This document shows, piece after piece, positions 17,620-25,713 of a stretch of 49,838 nt of DNA. The position numbers were made by a program, and so were the translations under genes. The stretch covers positions 1 to 49,838 of the forward strand of contig CAIUOU010000092.1 of NCBI GenBank assembly GCA_903900845.1. The letters run 5' to 3'. The notes under the pieces are model-generated. The model did not search any database, was not told the origin of the DNA, and was given only the letters and a program-made list of their open reading frames with translations. Position 1 is the stretch's first letter; every line of letters starts with the position of its first letter. The DNA is from an uncultured Opitutia bacterium. Its GTDB lineage: Bacteria > Verrucomicrobiota > Verrucomicrobiia > Opitutales > Opitutaceae.

Positions 17620-18720
17620 ATGCCAGCCCTCCGACCTTCCTTTGCGCTCCTAACGGCTCTGATAGCAGCCGCAGTTCTTCCTGCCCAGGAGGTTCGCCTT
17701 CGGCCCGCTGACGAATGGCGGCTGCCGGCTCCTACAGATGGAAACTCAGCGGTCGTCTGGCATGCCGGAAGGTTGGTCGTGTTCACGTCCAACGGCGCCA
17801 CTCCCAAGGTCAGCTACGCGAGCGCCAACGGCGACGAATGGGAAACCCACGAGATCCGCTTCACCAACCTGCAGGACAAAACCGTCTGGTTCGAGGGCGC
17901 GTGGGTCGATCCGTCGGGCGCGATCCTGGCATGGTATCACCACGAGCCGTGGGGCATGTACGAGGATTCGCTCCTGACCGCGCCGAGCATCGGCGCGGCG
18001 ATCTCCGACGACGGCGGGCGCACGTTCACTGACCTGGGGTTTATCCTCACTTCGGGCGACCCGCTCGATGACTATGCCCAGAATGGCTATTTCACCGGTG
18101 GCCACGGTGACTTCTCGGTGATCCTCGATCGCGAGGGAAAGTTTTTCTACTTCCTGTTCACCAACTACGGCGGTCCTCCGCGACGCCAGGGAGTGGTGAT
18201 GGCGCGCCTGGCCTACGAGGACCGCTTCGAAGCCGCTGGCAAGGTGCGCAAATACTTCGAAGGCGAGTGGGAGGAGCCCGGTCTTGGCGGCAAGGTTTCG
18301 GCGGTGCTACCCGCGGCCCGGTCGTGGCGCTCGCACGAGCCGGACTCATTCTGGGGCCCCTCTGTCCACTGGAACACCCATCTGCGCCGGCACGTGGTGC
18401 TGATGAATCGCACCAGCGGAGCACCGGGCTGGGCACAGGATGGCATCTACGTCGCCTTCATCGGCGACCTAGCGGATCCCGCCTCGTGGACAACGCCGGC
18501 CAAGCTGCTCGATGCGGCCGACTTGCCGGGACCCACGGCATTTTACCCGCAGGTGATCGGGCTGGACCGGGAAGGCTCCGACACCCTCGCCGGCCGCGTC
18601 GCCCGGTTCTTCATCCACGGACTTTCCCGCTGGGAAATCGAATTCCGGAACGGATCGACATCTGGGGGTTCCCCGTCGGGCGCTCCGGTCACCAGCAACC
18701 CGGCTACGCCCGAAAAGTAG
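17620..18720 (+). CDS. Secreted beta-propeller-like protein (glycosidase/sialidase-like)
   Basis: The protein has 366 residues with a signal peptide (MPALRPSFALLTALIAAAVLPAQ). It has repeating blade-like stretches: KVSYASANGDEWE, AAISDDGGRTFTDLG (an Asp-box-like SxDxGxTF motif), GDFSVILDREGKFFYF, FWGPSVHWN and YPQVIGLDREG. These fit a five- or six-bladed propeller as in GH43 enzymes or BNR sialidases. Acidic residues occur at the expected ends of blades, but I cannot name a catalytic set. The family is not one I recognise with certainty, so hydrolase activity is a guess. It lies 143 bases after receptor 2 and may share its transcript. A GTG at 17608 would add four residues. It converges with the hydrolase gene that ends at 18760. 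Confidence 0.72.
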   Translation: MPALRPSFALLTALIAAAVLPAQEVRLRPADEWRLPAPTDGNSAVVWHAGRLVVFTSNGATPKVSYASANGDEWETHEIRFTNLQDKTVWFEGAWVDPSGAILAWYHHEPWGMYEDSLLTAPSIGAAISDDGGRTFTDLGFILTSGDPLDDYAQNGYFTGGHGDFSVILDREGKFFYFLFTNYGGPPRRQGVVMARLAYEDRFEAAGKVRKYFEGEWEEPGLGGKVSAVLPAARSWRSHEPDSFWGPSVHWNTHLRRHVVLMNRTSGAPGWAQDGIYVAFIGDLADPASWTTPAKLLDAADLPGPTAFYPQVIGLDREGSDTLAGRVARFFIHGLSRWEIEFRNGSTSGGSPSGAPVTSNPATPEK

Positions 18721-18759
18721 TCGGCGCGGCAAGATCAACGGTTTGCTGAACAAGCCGCC

Positions 18760-19623
18760 TTACTTGCCGAAAATCGCGTCTCCCGCCTCCCGGGCGGCAA
18801 ACATGAAGGCGGCTTCATGGGCGACGCCGCGCGTTTCCACGAGGCGCCAGTTGCAAACCCAGCCTTTTTCCTTTGCGAGCGCCTGGGCGGCGGCGAAGAC
18901 CGCGCGACCGCGCGCCAGGCGGTTGGGCCCCTGCTGCATCGCGGGCGGCGAGGCGTCCATGCTGGAATCCGCGACCACGTCTCCCGTCCCTTGGAACAGC
19001 GTCAGCGGCGCGGCAAGGTAACGGCGGATGACATCGTCGCTCGAAAGCCCCGGGGGCAGCCCGCCGAAGCCGTAGCCGAAGTCGGCTTCCCTGGTGGGGA
19101 AAAGATGCGAGCCGGTGTTGGCCGCGATGATCCGCTCCGCTGCTCCCGGCATGAAGGCCGCCAGCCGCACCAGGAACTGCCCGCCGGCGGAATGCCCGAT
19201 GAGATAATACGGAAGGTCCGGCTTACCCTCCAATTCCCGCACGCGCGCCACAATCCGCGGAATGAACGAATAGGTCCATCGTTCCGCCGGCTGCACCTTG
19301 CCATCGGCGCCGACCAAGCCGCCCCGCTGGTAACGAGCGAGGGGGAAGCGCTCCTTGTCAAAAAGCGGGGCGACCACGAGCGCGCCAAAGCGCTCCGCCA
19401 GCGTGATCGCGAAATTGCGGTAGTCCTCCGCGTTGCGCTGCACGCCGTGGCAGACGATCAGCAGCGGTCCACCGCGGTACGTCGGCGGCTTGTAGGTGAA
19501 CAACGTGATGGGTTCGCCGGGGTCGGGTAGCTCGGTGCGCCCGGGCCCGGCCGGCAAGGGCGCCGCGGCGGAGACTTGGACAAGGAGCAGCAAGGCGAGG
19601 CCGCAGGAGAGACGCCGGATCAT
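18760..19623 (-). CDS. Secreted alpha/beta hydrolase
   Basis: The 287-residue protein has a signal peptide (residues 1-22) and an alpha/beta-hydrolase fold. The apparent triad is S145 (LIGHSAGGQF), D215 (QGTGDVVADS) and H269 (RGVAHEAA). An oxyanion-type LLIVCHGVQRN segment lies at 54-64. The arrangement resembles feruloyl-esterase and polyhydroxybutyrate-depolymerase-like enzymes, and an ester substrate is likely but not identified. The ATG at 19623 starts the signal; a longer reading would add 44 residues of intergenic sequence. Downstream it converges with the propeller-like gene at a 39-base gap. Upstream is the structured 0.5-kb gap. Confidence 0.85.
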   Translation of the reverse strand: MIRRLSCGLALLLLVQVSAAAPLPAGPGRTELPDPGEPITLFTYKPPTYRGGPLLIVCHGVQRNAEDYRNFAITLAERFGALVVAPLFDKERFPLARYQRGGLVGADGKVQPAERWTYSFIPRIVARVRELEGKPDLPYYLIGHSAGGQFLVRLAAFMPGAAERIIAANTGSHLFPTREADFGYGFGGLPPGLSSDDVIRRYLAAPLTLFQGTGDVVADSSMDASPPAMQQGPNRLARGRAVFAAAQALAKEKGWVCNWRLVETRGVAHEAAFMFAAREAGDAIFGK

Positions 19624-19780
19624 GTCCGCCACTGTCACGGCGCCGGACGTCCGCGCAAGCCCCCCGCTCACGCCAGCGCCGCATTCATCCGCGCCATCTG
19701 GAAGATCCGCGACTCCATTTCGCTGCGTTCGGAACAGCCTTCGGCCGTCACGCAAGCGGCATGATCCGCGGCGGGCGGCC

Positions 19781-19853
19781 GCGGCTACACGGGATGCCTT
19801 TCGTCCGGAAAGGCCGCACGCATTTCGTTAAGAAACCCGTGCGATGTAGCCGC
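19781..19853. repeat. 73-base nested inverted repeat
   Basis: GCGGCTACA at 19781-19789 pairs exactly with TGTAGCCGC at 19845-19853. The stem continues with CGGG at 19790-19793 against CCCG at 19836-19839, leaving a five-base bulge. Inside, GCCTTTC (19796-19802) pairs with GAAAGGC (19808-19814) around a five-base loop. The whole folds as an outer stem carrying at least one inner hairpin. It has no tRNA T-arm, and no U-tract follows. It could be a structured RNA, a REP-type element or a remnant of a small mobile element. Confidence 0.55.
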
Positions 19854-20063
19854 AGGTGTTGACCCGCCTCAGGCGGGCTCCCTCGGATCGTCGGAAACTC
19901 CTTCCGCCAACTTTCCCCTCTCTCGCTCCCGTTTTCACTCGCCCCGTCCAGCGCGGCGTTGCCTGTACGTTACTTTGGTTGCGGCGGAGTCGCGCTGGGG
20001 ATTCCGCCGCGAAGGCTCAGCGGCGATCGGGGCCGCCTTCGGCCGCGTGCCACGCGTCATCCT

Positions 20064-20081
20064 CCGAGGCTTCCGCCTCGG
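20064..20081. repeat. Perfect 7-bp hairpin, possible REP-like element
   Basis: CCGAGGC (20064-20070) and GCCTCGG (20075-20081) flank a TTCC loop. It sits about 70 bases after the stop codon of the carbonic anhydrase gene in that gene's reading direction (leftwards), so it could end that transcript, though no T-run is present. Confidence 0.4.
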
Positions 20082-20148
20082 CAACCCGGGCCAGGGCTCT
20101 GTTTTCCCGCGGTTTTTGTGCCATACGCCGGCCCCCGGCTACGGCTTT

Positions 20149-20682
20149 TCAGGGAGTGGCGACCAGGGCACGATGGGCGCGCGCGACGACAACGTATTTC
20201 TCCGCCCAGCGGGGCAGGCCGGACTGCTCCTCCGGGGCCAGCGGCCGCACCACCCGCGCCGGTGAACCGTAGACCATCGAGCCGGGCGGGCACGAGAAGC
20301 GCTGCGGCACGAGCGAGTTCGCGCCGATGATGCTCCGCGCGCCGATCACCGCGCCGTCGAGCACCGTGGCCCCCATGCCCACGAGGCACTCGTCGCAGAT
20401 CACGCAGGCGTGGATGATCGCGGCGTGCCCGATCGTGCACCGGGCGCCGATCACCGCGTCGAGGTCGTCGGCCAGGTGCACCACCGCGTTGTCCTGGATG
20501 TTGGAACCGTCACCAACAACGATGCGCGCGATATCGCCCCGCAGCACCGCGCCGTAGAACACGCTGGCGTCGGCACCAAGCGAGACGTCGCCGACGACGG
20601 TGGCGTTGGGTGCCACGAACGCCGCGCGGGCGACGTCGGGCCGGCGGGAAAGGTGGCGCGCTAGGCGTTCCGCGGGGGTCAT
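20149..20682 (-). CDS. Gamma-class carbonic anhydrase-like protein
   Basis: This 177-residue protein is a left-handed beta-helix of the gamma-carbonic-anhydrase (CamH/YrdA) group. Hexapeptide repeats run from about residue 20 to 135 (for example VVGDVSLGADASVFYGAVLRG, cut here by position: residues 29-49). Three metal-ligand histidines are in place: H69 (NAVVHL), H86 (CTIGHAA) and H91 (IIHAC). It has no signal peptide and lacks the extra acidic loop of classical Cam, as in CamH forms. Members hydrate CO2 or bind other ligands; activity is not certain. The ATG at 20682 fits the family start. It diverges from the nucleoside transporter gene across 60 bases. Confidence 0.9.
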   Translation of the reverse strand: MTPAERLARHLSRRPDVARAAFVAPNATVVGDVSLGADASVFYGAVLRGDIARIVVGDGSNIQDNAVVHLADDLDAVIGARCTIGHAAIIHACVICDECLVGMGATVLDGAVIGARSIIGANSLVPQRFSCPPGSMVYGSPARVVRPLAPEEQSGLPRWAEKYVVVARAHRALVATP

Positions 20683-20742
20683 GGGAAAATCGTTCTCGCG
20701 CGGTGATCGCGCCGCCGCAAGCTCCGCGCACACCCCACCCGC

Positions 20743-22074
20743 ATGGAAACCCTCGTTCACACCGGCCGCGGCCTCCTCGGCATCGCCGCCCTTGTTTTCG
20801 TGACTTGGCTGCTCAGCGCCGACCGCCGTGCGATCAATTGGCGCAACGTCGTCATCGGCATCGGGCTGCAGTTCACCCTAGCCGCCCTGGTGCTGTACTT
20901 CGGGCCGGCCCGGGCCGCCGTCGAATGGGTCGGCGCGCGTTTCGTGGACCTGCTCGACTTCACCAACGCGGGGGTGGGGCTGCTGTTCGGCTCCCTGGCG
21001 GACAAGTCGCGGCACGGCGTGGTGTTCGCCATCATGATCCTGCCCGCGATCATCTTCTTCTCGGCGTTTTCCTCGCTGCTCTACTACCTCGGCATACTGC
21101 AGCGGATCGTCTACGTGTTCGCCTGGCTGATGTCGAAGACCCTGCGACTCTCCGGGGCCGAGACCCTCAGCGCGTCGGCCAACATCTTCCTCGGGCAGAC
21201 CGAGGCCCCGTTCCTCGTGAAGCCGTACCTCGCCGGAATGACACGGTCCGAGATGCTCACGATCATGGTTGGCGGCATGGCCACGATCGCGGGCGCGGTC
21301 ATGATCGCCTACATCTCCTTCCTCGGCGGGGATGACCCGCAGCAGAAGGTGCTGTTCGCCACGCACCTCATCACGGCGTCGGTCATCAACGCCCCGGCGG
21401 GACTCATGATCTCGAAGATGCTGCTGCCGCAGACGGAGCCGGTGAGCACAAAGCTCGACGTCTCGAAGGACCGCATCGGCGCGAACGCGATCGACGCGGT
21501 CTGCGCGGGCACGAGCGACGGCCTGAAGCTCGCCGTGAACGTCGGCGCGATGCTGATCGCCTTCACCGCCCTGGTGGCGATGTTCAACGCCATCCTCGGC
21601 TGGATCGGCGCCCCGCACACGCTGGCGATCGGCGGCACCACCCTCGTTTCGTGGCCGGGACTGAACGACTGGATCGCCGGGATCACCGGCGGCGTCTTCA
21701 AGACCTTCTCGCTCGAGTTCATTTTCGGCGTCCTCTACGCGCCCGTCGCGTGGCTGATCGGAATCGACCACGGCCATCTCCTCCAGTCGGGCGCGCTGCT
21801 GGGCACCCGCACGGCACTCAATGAGTTCATCTCCTTCCAGCAGATGGGGGCGTTGAAGGCGGCCGGAACGTTCAACGATCCGCGCACGCTCGTCATCCTC
21901 ACCTACGCGATGTGCGGCTTTGCCAACCTGGTCTCCATCGGGATCCAGATCGGCGGCATCGGCTCCCTCGCCCCCAATCAGCGCTCCACCCTCGCCCAAC
22001 TGGGCTTCAAGGCGATGATCGGCGGCACCATCGCCTGCTACCTATCCGCCTGCGTGGCGGGAATTCTCGTTTGA
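20743..22074 (+). CDS. Concentrative nucleoside transporter (NupC/CNT family)
   Basis: The 443-residue inner-membrane protein is a CNT-family nucleoside symporter, which takes up nucleosides with H+ or Na+. The N-terminal membrane segments are at about 7-24 and 34-54. The first substrate-site hairpin motif is present (NIFLGQTEAPFLVKPYL), followed by the matching ASVINAPAGLMISK segment and the C-terminal ALNEFISF and MCGFANLVSIGIQIGG. Length and order are normal for bacterial NupC (about 400-430). The exact nucleoside range and coupling ion are not readable. It is followed 42 bases later by the sialate O-acetylesterase gene on the same strand. No Shine-Dalgarno sequence is evident (cacaccccacccgc before ATG). 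Confidence 0.94.
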   Translation: METLVHTGRGLLGIAALVFVTWLLSADRRAINWRNVVIGIGLQFTLAALVLYFGPARAAVEWVGARFVDLLDFTNAGVGLLFGSLADKSRHGVVFAIMILPAIIFFSAFSSLLYYLGILQRIVYVFAWLMSKTLRLSGAETLSASANIFLGQTEAPFLVKPYLAGMTRSEMLTIMVGGMATIAGAVMIAYISFLGGDDPQQKVLFATHLITASVINAPAGLMISKMLLPQTEPVSTKLDVSKDRIGANAIDAVCAGTSDGLKLAVNVGAMLIAFTALVAMFNAILGWIGAPHTLAIGGTTLVSWPGLNDWIAGITGGVFKTFSLEFIFGVLYAPVAWLIGIDHGHLLQSGALLGTRTALNEFISFQQMGALKAAGTFNDPRTLVILTYAMCGFANLVSIGIQIGGIGSLAPNQRSTLAQLGFKAMIGGTIACYLSACVAGILV

Positions 22075-22116
22075 CGCGAAGCGGGCCGGAACCTCCGGGT
22101 CCGCCTGTTACCCCGC

Positions 22117-23733
22117 ATGCGCAAGCCCTCCGCAGGCACGACGCCCGGCGGTCTTACCATCAGCCTGAGCGACGAGTCGCGAAGACGATCCGGAGTATTA
22201 CCTCCGCCCAGGCTCGGCCGAGTCCTTACCTTGCTCGCGCTGGCAGCAGGCTTAATGGGCGAGGTGCGGTCCGAGCTTCGCTTTGGAACGCCGTTTCAAG
22301 ACCATGCGGTGCTGCAACGCGACCGGCCTCTGCCCGTCTGGGGTTGGGCCCGGCCCGGCGACCAGATCCGCGTGAACCTCGGCGCGGGCGAGGAAGTTTC
22401 AACCCGGGCCGGCGTCGACGGCCGCTGGCAGGTCACCCTGCCCGCGCAACCCGCCAGCGCCACCCCGTTGGAACTGATCGCCGCGGGCGCGACACGCGTC
22501 GTCGTGCGCGACATTCTGATCGGCGAGGTCTGGCTGTGCTCCGGGCAATCGAACATGGAATGGCGACTGCGCTTCTCCGCCGACGCTCCGGCGGCCATCA
22601 TGGCCGCCGACCTTCCCCAGATCCGGCAGCTCAAGGTGGCGCGCAATCCCCGGACGACCCGCCAGGAGGAGGCGGCCGCGGAATGGTCGGTGTGCTCTCC
22701 CGCCAGCGCGGGGGAATTCTCCGCGGTGGGGTTTCATTTCGCGCGCGAATTGCGGGAAGTTCTGCGCGTGCCGGTCGGCCTGATCAATTGCTCCCACGGG
22801 AACAGCCCGGTCGAGGGCTGGATGAGCGCGGAGGCTCTGGCCGGTGACCCCGCGTTCAAGACCGTGTCGGATCGCTGGGCCGAGGTGCTCGCCCGGTACC
22901 CAGCGGCGCGCGCGAGGCATACGGAAGCGCTCCGGCGCTGGGAGCCGGAAGCCGCGACTGCGCGGGCGGCCGGCCGCGTTCCCCCCGGGCCGCCAGCCGC
23001 ACCCGCCGGCCCGAACCACCAGCAGGAACCCTCCGCCCTGTTCAACGGCATGATCGCGCCGGTCCTGCCTTTCGCGGTGCGCGGCTTTCTCTGGTATCAG
23101 GGCGAGGGCAACGCGCGGCGCGCGGCCGAATACGAAAGGCTCTTCGGTGCCCTGATCGGTCAATGGCGGGGCGACTTCCGCGCTCCGGAGGCCCCCTTCC
23201 TCTGGGTGCAACTCCCGGGATTGGACCGGATGCCGCCCACCACGACGCGGGAGGATTGGGTCGCGCTGCGCGAAGCGCAGACCGCGACGCTCGCACTGCC
23301 GGCGACCGGACAGGCGATCACGATCGACCTCGGTGACCCCGCCGACATCCACCCCGTGCGAAAAAGGGAGGTTGGCGAAAGGCTCGCCCGCCTCGCCCGC
23401 CACCGCGTGTACGGTGAAGCTGTGCTCGACCGCGGTCCCGAGTTGATCCGCGCGTCCGCTCGACGCGGTGTCATCGAACTGGAATTCAAACACACCGGCG
23501 GCGCGTTGCGGCTGGGGGGCGAGGCCGTTCCGGCGTTCGAGGCCGCGGGCCCCGACGGGGTTTTCACCGAGGTCTCCCGCTTGGAGATTGTCGATGGCAC
23601 GCGGCTGCGAATCGATGTGCCGCACCTCGAGCGACCGAGCCAAGTGCGGCACGCATGGCGAGCCTACCCGAGGTCCTGGCTGCTCAACGCCGAAGGACTT
23701 CCCGCGCCGCCCTTCACCCACCGCTGGCCGTAG
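22117..23733 (+). CDS. Secreted sialate O-acetylesterase-like protein
   Basis: This 538-residue protein is of the SASA family of SGNH-type esterases, which remove O-acetyl groups from sialic acids or acetylated xylan. The nucleophile block is WLCSGQSNMEW (about residues 143-153). The later SGNH elements are INCSHGNSPVEGW and GFLWYQGEGNARR, and the aspartate-histidine block is DPADIHPVRKREVGERL. A hydrophobic signal segment (VLTLLALAAGLMGEV) starts only after about 35 charged residues, so the true start may be later than ATG 22117; no nearer ATG before the signal is seen. Many enzymes of this domain in this phylum are hemicellulose-acting, so the sialate name is nominal. Confidence 0.9.
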   Translation: MRKPSAGTTPGGLTISLSDESRRRSGVLPPPRLGRVLTLLALAAGLMGEVRSELRFGTPFQDHAVLQRDRPLPVWGWARPGDQIRVNLGAGEEVSTRAGVDGRWQVTLPAQPASATPLELIAAGATRVVVRDILIGEVWLCSGQSNMEWRLRFSADAPAAIMAADLPQIRQLKVARNPRTTRQEEAAAEWSVCSPASAGEFSAVGFHFARELREVLRVPVGLINCSHGNSPVEGWMSAEALAGDPAFKTVSDRWAEVLARYPAARARHTEALRRWEPEAATARAAGRVPPGPPAAPAGPNHQQEPSALFNGMIAPVLPFAVRGFLWYQGEGNARRAAEYERLFGALIGQWRGDFRAPEAPFLWVQLPGLDRMPPTTTREDWVALREAQTATLALPATGQAITIDLGDPADIHPVRKREVGERLARLARHRVYGEAVLDRGPELIRASARRGVIELEFKHTGGALRLGGEAVPAFEAAGPDGVFTEVSRLEIVDGTRLRIDVPHLERPSQVRHAWRAYPRSWLLNAEGLPAPPFTHRWP

Positions 23734-23760
23734 GCGCAGCCAGCGAGTGGCGCCGTAACC

Positions 23761-24150
23761 TCACTTCCGGCGCCACTCGCCGCCGGCGGTCTGCACCCAA
23801 TGGCCCGGGCGCGCGAGATCCGCGAGCTGCGCGGCGCGCTTGCGACCCACCTCGTCGGCGGACGCGCCCGTCTGGGCGCCCAGGGCCGCGTAGACCTTGC
23901 GGCGGTCGGAATTCTCATCGTTCACCACCTGCTGGTCGGCCCCGCCCAGCGCCCCGCGGCCCTCGAGCAGGCCGCGGTTGTTCTCTCCCGCCGCGCCGCG
24001 GTCCTTCAGGGCGTTCACCGAACCGATGCGTTTCTCCATGCGAGACCGCACGGCGCCGAGGTCCTCGGCGGCACGCGCGGCACCCGTGCCGGCCAGCAGC
24101 GCGGCGGCGAGAAATCCGAGGCGGAGGAGGGCGGAGGTCTTCATCTTCAT
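23761..24150 (-). CDS. YdbL/DUF1318 family periplasmic protein
   Basis: The 129-residue protein has a signal peptide (to about ARAA at residue 27) and a DUF1318/YdbL domain. The repeated helices contain MEKRIGSVNALKDRGAAGENNRG (residues 38-60), then VNDENSDRRKVYAALGAQ. In E. coli YdbL is a periplasmic partner of the YdbH-YnbE intermembrane bridge. Here it is the last gene of the same three-gene order, 16 bases after the ynbE-like gene. A second start two codons in (ATG 24144) is possible. It converges with the esterase gene that ends at 23733. Confidence 0.88.
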   Translation of the reverse strand: MKMKTSALLRLGFLAAALLAGTGAARAAEDLGAVRSRMEKRIGSVNALKDRGAAGENNRGLLEGRGALGGADQQVVNDENSDRRKVYAALGAQTGASADEVGRKRAAQLADLARPGHWVQTAGGEWRRK

Positions 24151-24166
24151 GGTGATTTGAAATGGG

Positions 24167-24346
24167 TCAGCTGCCGGAGGACTTTCGATCCATGTCGCCG
24201 AAGAAATCTTTCAGGGCTTTGTCGACCTTCACGTTCACATCGACGGTGATATGGATCGGTTTCACCTCGATGGGGTCCGTCTTCACGCTGAGGCAGCCGG
24301 CGAAAAGAATGAGCAGCAGGGGGGCGGCGACCGCGGCGAGTCTCAT
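24167..24346 (-). CDS. YnbE-like outer-membrane lipoprotein
   Basis: This small gene encodes a 59-residue lipoprotein with a signal segment ending in LFAGC (lipidated Cys 18). The mature part has the YnbE pattern PIEVKPIHITVDVNVKVDKAL. In E. coli YnbE stacks on the C-terminal end of YdbH to complete a lipid-conducting beta-sheet bridge at the outer membrane. The ATG at 24346 is chosen because it places the lipobox at residue 18; ATGs at 24358 and 24385 would lengthen the n-region without reason. It lies 48 bases after the ydbH-like gene and 16 before the ydbL-like gene. Confidence 0.85.
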   Translation of the reverse strand: MRLAAVAAPLLLILFAGCLSVKTDPIEVKPIHITVDVNVKVDKALKDFFGDMDRKSSGS

Positions 24347-24394
24347 GGCGCAAACCATGTTCCTTATCCCGCGGCCTTCAACCACGAACGCGCC

Positions 24395-25600
24395 TCACTT
24401 GCCCCCGCCGAAACGCAGCCGAGAATGCGTGCCGAAGGCGACAACCTGATCGAGCGGGCCGCGCACGTTCACCTGGATGACCAGCGGGGCGCGCAACGCG
24501 GGATCCGCGGGCCCGCCCTCCAGCGACACCACCGCCGTGCGGCCCAGCTCGTCTCCCTCCGCGGACATGACGAGCTCGAGCCGCTCCGCGCGCAGCGGGA
24601 TGCCGCCGGTCTCAAGCTGGACGAGACCCGGGTAGTACTGCCGCACCCTCGCCGGCAACTGGCTGGAGATGAAACCGGGGGAAGGCAGGAACCGCAGCTC
24701 CGCCGTTTCTCCCGACCGCAGCGCCAGGTGCGCGCTCTCGATCCGAATACCCTCGGCGTCGCTCCGCAGGTCGACGCGTCCGTCGAGACCGCCCCGCGCC
24801 GAAGCGAGCAGTGGCGGAAGCAGGGGTAGCATCGCGCCCAACTGGGCCCCCGTCAGCCGCGCGGCCAAAGCGTAAGATGACGCATTGAACGCCACGGTGG
24901 CCCTCGGAACCGAAAGTTCGCCTCCGAGGACCGCGACCCTCGCGTCCTCGATCTGCACGGCGTTGCCCTCCAGCCGGAACCGCACGCGACCCGCGCCGAT
25001 CGCGAGCTGGTCGAAGCTGCCACCCTCCCAGGTGACCACCTGCCCCGGCTCGCTGCGCAGCCTGCGGAGATCGGCGATCCGGACCTTCGCCGCCAGCCCG
25101 GTGACGACCAGTTTCTTGACCGGGTTATCGTAACTGCCGCCTTCCAGCTCGAGTTCGGCGCTGCCATCGACCGCGCCGCCCCGCAGCGTCCCCGCGCCGG
25201 TGACACGCATCCGGCCTCCCACCGATCCCGCCGCCGCGGGGGCGAAGTGGCTCAGCGCGGGACCCGACCAGGCCGCGAGATCCACACTTCCCTTCGAAAC
25301 CCGCCACTCGCCTTCCCCGCGCGCATCGAGCCTCGCGCCTCCCTCGAGGGATAGTCCGTCGGCCTGCACCGCGAAGGTCACGTCCCTGACTCCCGGGGCC
25401 GTCGTGCGCAGATTGAGTTCCACCTGCACCGCCGGAGCTCCGGGCAGAAAAAACGGCGTCACCTGCGCTGAGAAACTGCCGTCCAAGGGCGGCACGATCC
25501 ACGAGCCGGCGGGGGCGGCCGCGCGCAACGCCAAGGCGAGCGGCAGGACCAGCGGGAAGCGGATCAAGGCGCGGCGAAGGGATGCGGCCAGGAGCGACAC
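24395..25600 (-). CDS. YdbH-like (AsmA-like) intermembrane lipid-transport protein, short form
   Basis: The protein has about 401 residues if started at GTG 25600, with a hydrophobic N-terminal segment (ALIRFPLVLPLALALRAAAPA). The rest is beta-rich and resembles the C-terminal half of YdbH: VKKLVVTGLAAKVRIADL, VRFRLEGNAVQIEDARVAVLGGELS, ARGGLDGRVDLRSDAEGIRI and the near-terminal QVNVRGPLDQVVAFG. E. coli YdbH is about twice as long and spans the periplasm, carrying phospholipids to the outer membrane. The start is unsure: no Shine-Dalgarno is visible, TTG 25603 is adjacent, and an ATG at 25786 would overlap the rdgB gene by 73 bases and bury the signal. The ynbE- and ydbL-like genes follow, which is the main support for the call. 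Confidence 0.78.
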   Translation of the reverse strand: MSLLAASLRRALIRFPLVLPLALALRAAAPAGSWIVPPLDGSFSAQVTPFFLPGAPAVQVELNLRTTAPGVRDVTFAVQADGLSLEGGARLDARGEGEWRVSKGSVDLAAWSGPALSHFAPAAAGSVGGRMRVTGAGTLRGGAVDGSAELELEGGSYDNPVKKLVVTGLAAKVRIADLRRLRSEPGQVVTWEGGSFDQLAIGAGRVRFRLEGNAVQIEDARVAVLGGELSVPRATVAFNASSYALAARLTGAQLGAMLPLLPPLLASARGGLDGRVDLRSDAEGIRIESAHLALRSGETAELRFLPSPGFISSQLPARVRQYYPGLVQLETGGIPLRAERLELVMSAEGDELGRTAVVSLEGGPADPALRAPLVIQVNVRGPLDQVVAFGTHSRLRFGGGK

Positions 25601-25713
25601 CAAGATGACCGGTACGGCGGACCCCGCTCGCCGTCGAGGACAAGAATGCCGGCTCTGAACCCCGGGATACAGGAAAGGCGGCGCCCCCGCCTGCTTATCG
25701 CGGGAGCCGGAGA

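Larger units (their letters stand above)
19624..20148. other. 525-base gap with several hairpins and no gene
   Basis: I see no credible gene here. Short open frames exist in several phases but have Arg/Pro-rich shadow composition and no family motif. The segment holds a nested inverted repeat at 19781-19853, a near-perfect palindrome at 19863-19877 (CCCGCCT, C, AGGCGGG) and a hairpin at 20064-20081 (CCGAGGC, TTCC, GCCTCGG). It lies between the divergent starts of nothing: the hydrolase gene starts at 19623 and reads left, and the carbonic anhydrase gene ends at 20149 reading left. Promoter elements for the hydrolase gene should lie in the left part. Confidence 0.6.

Noticed and set aside
19781-19853. 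Possible tRNA from the 73-base length and 7-bp closing stem
   Set aside because: There is no T-arm GTTC-type loop, no anticodon arm in the expected place and no CCA-proximal discriminator context.
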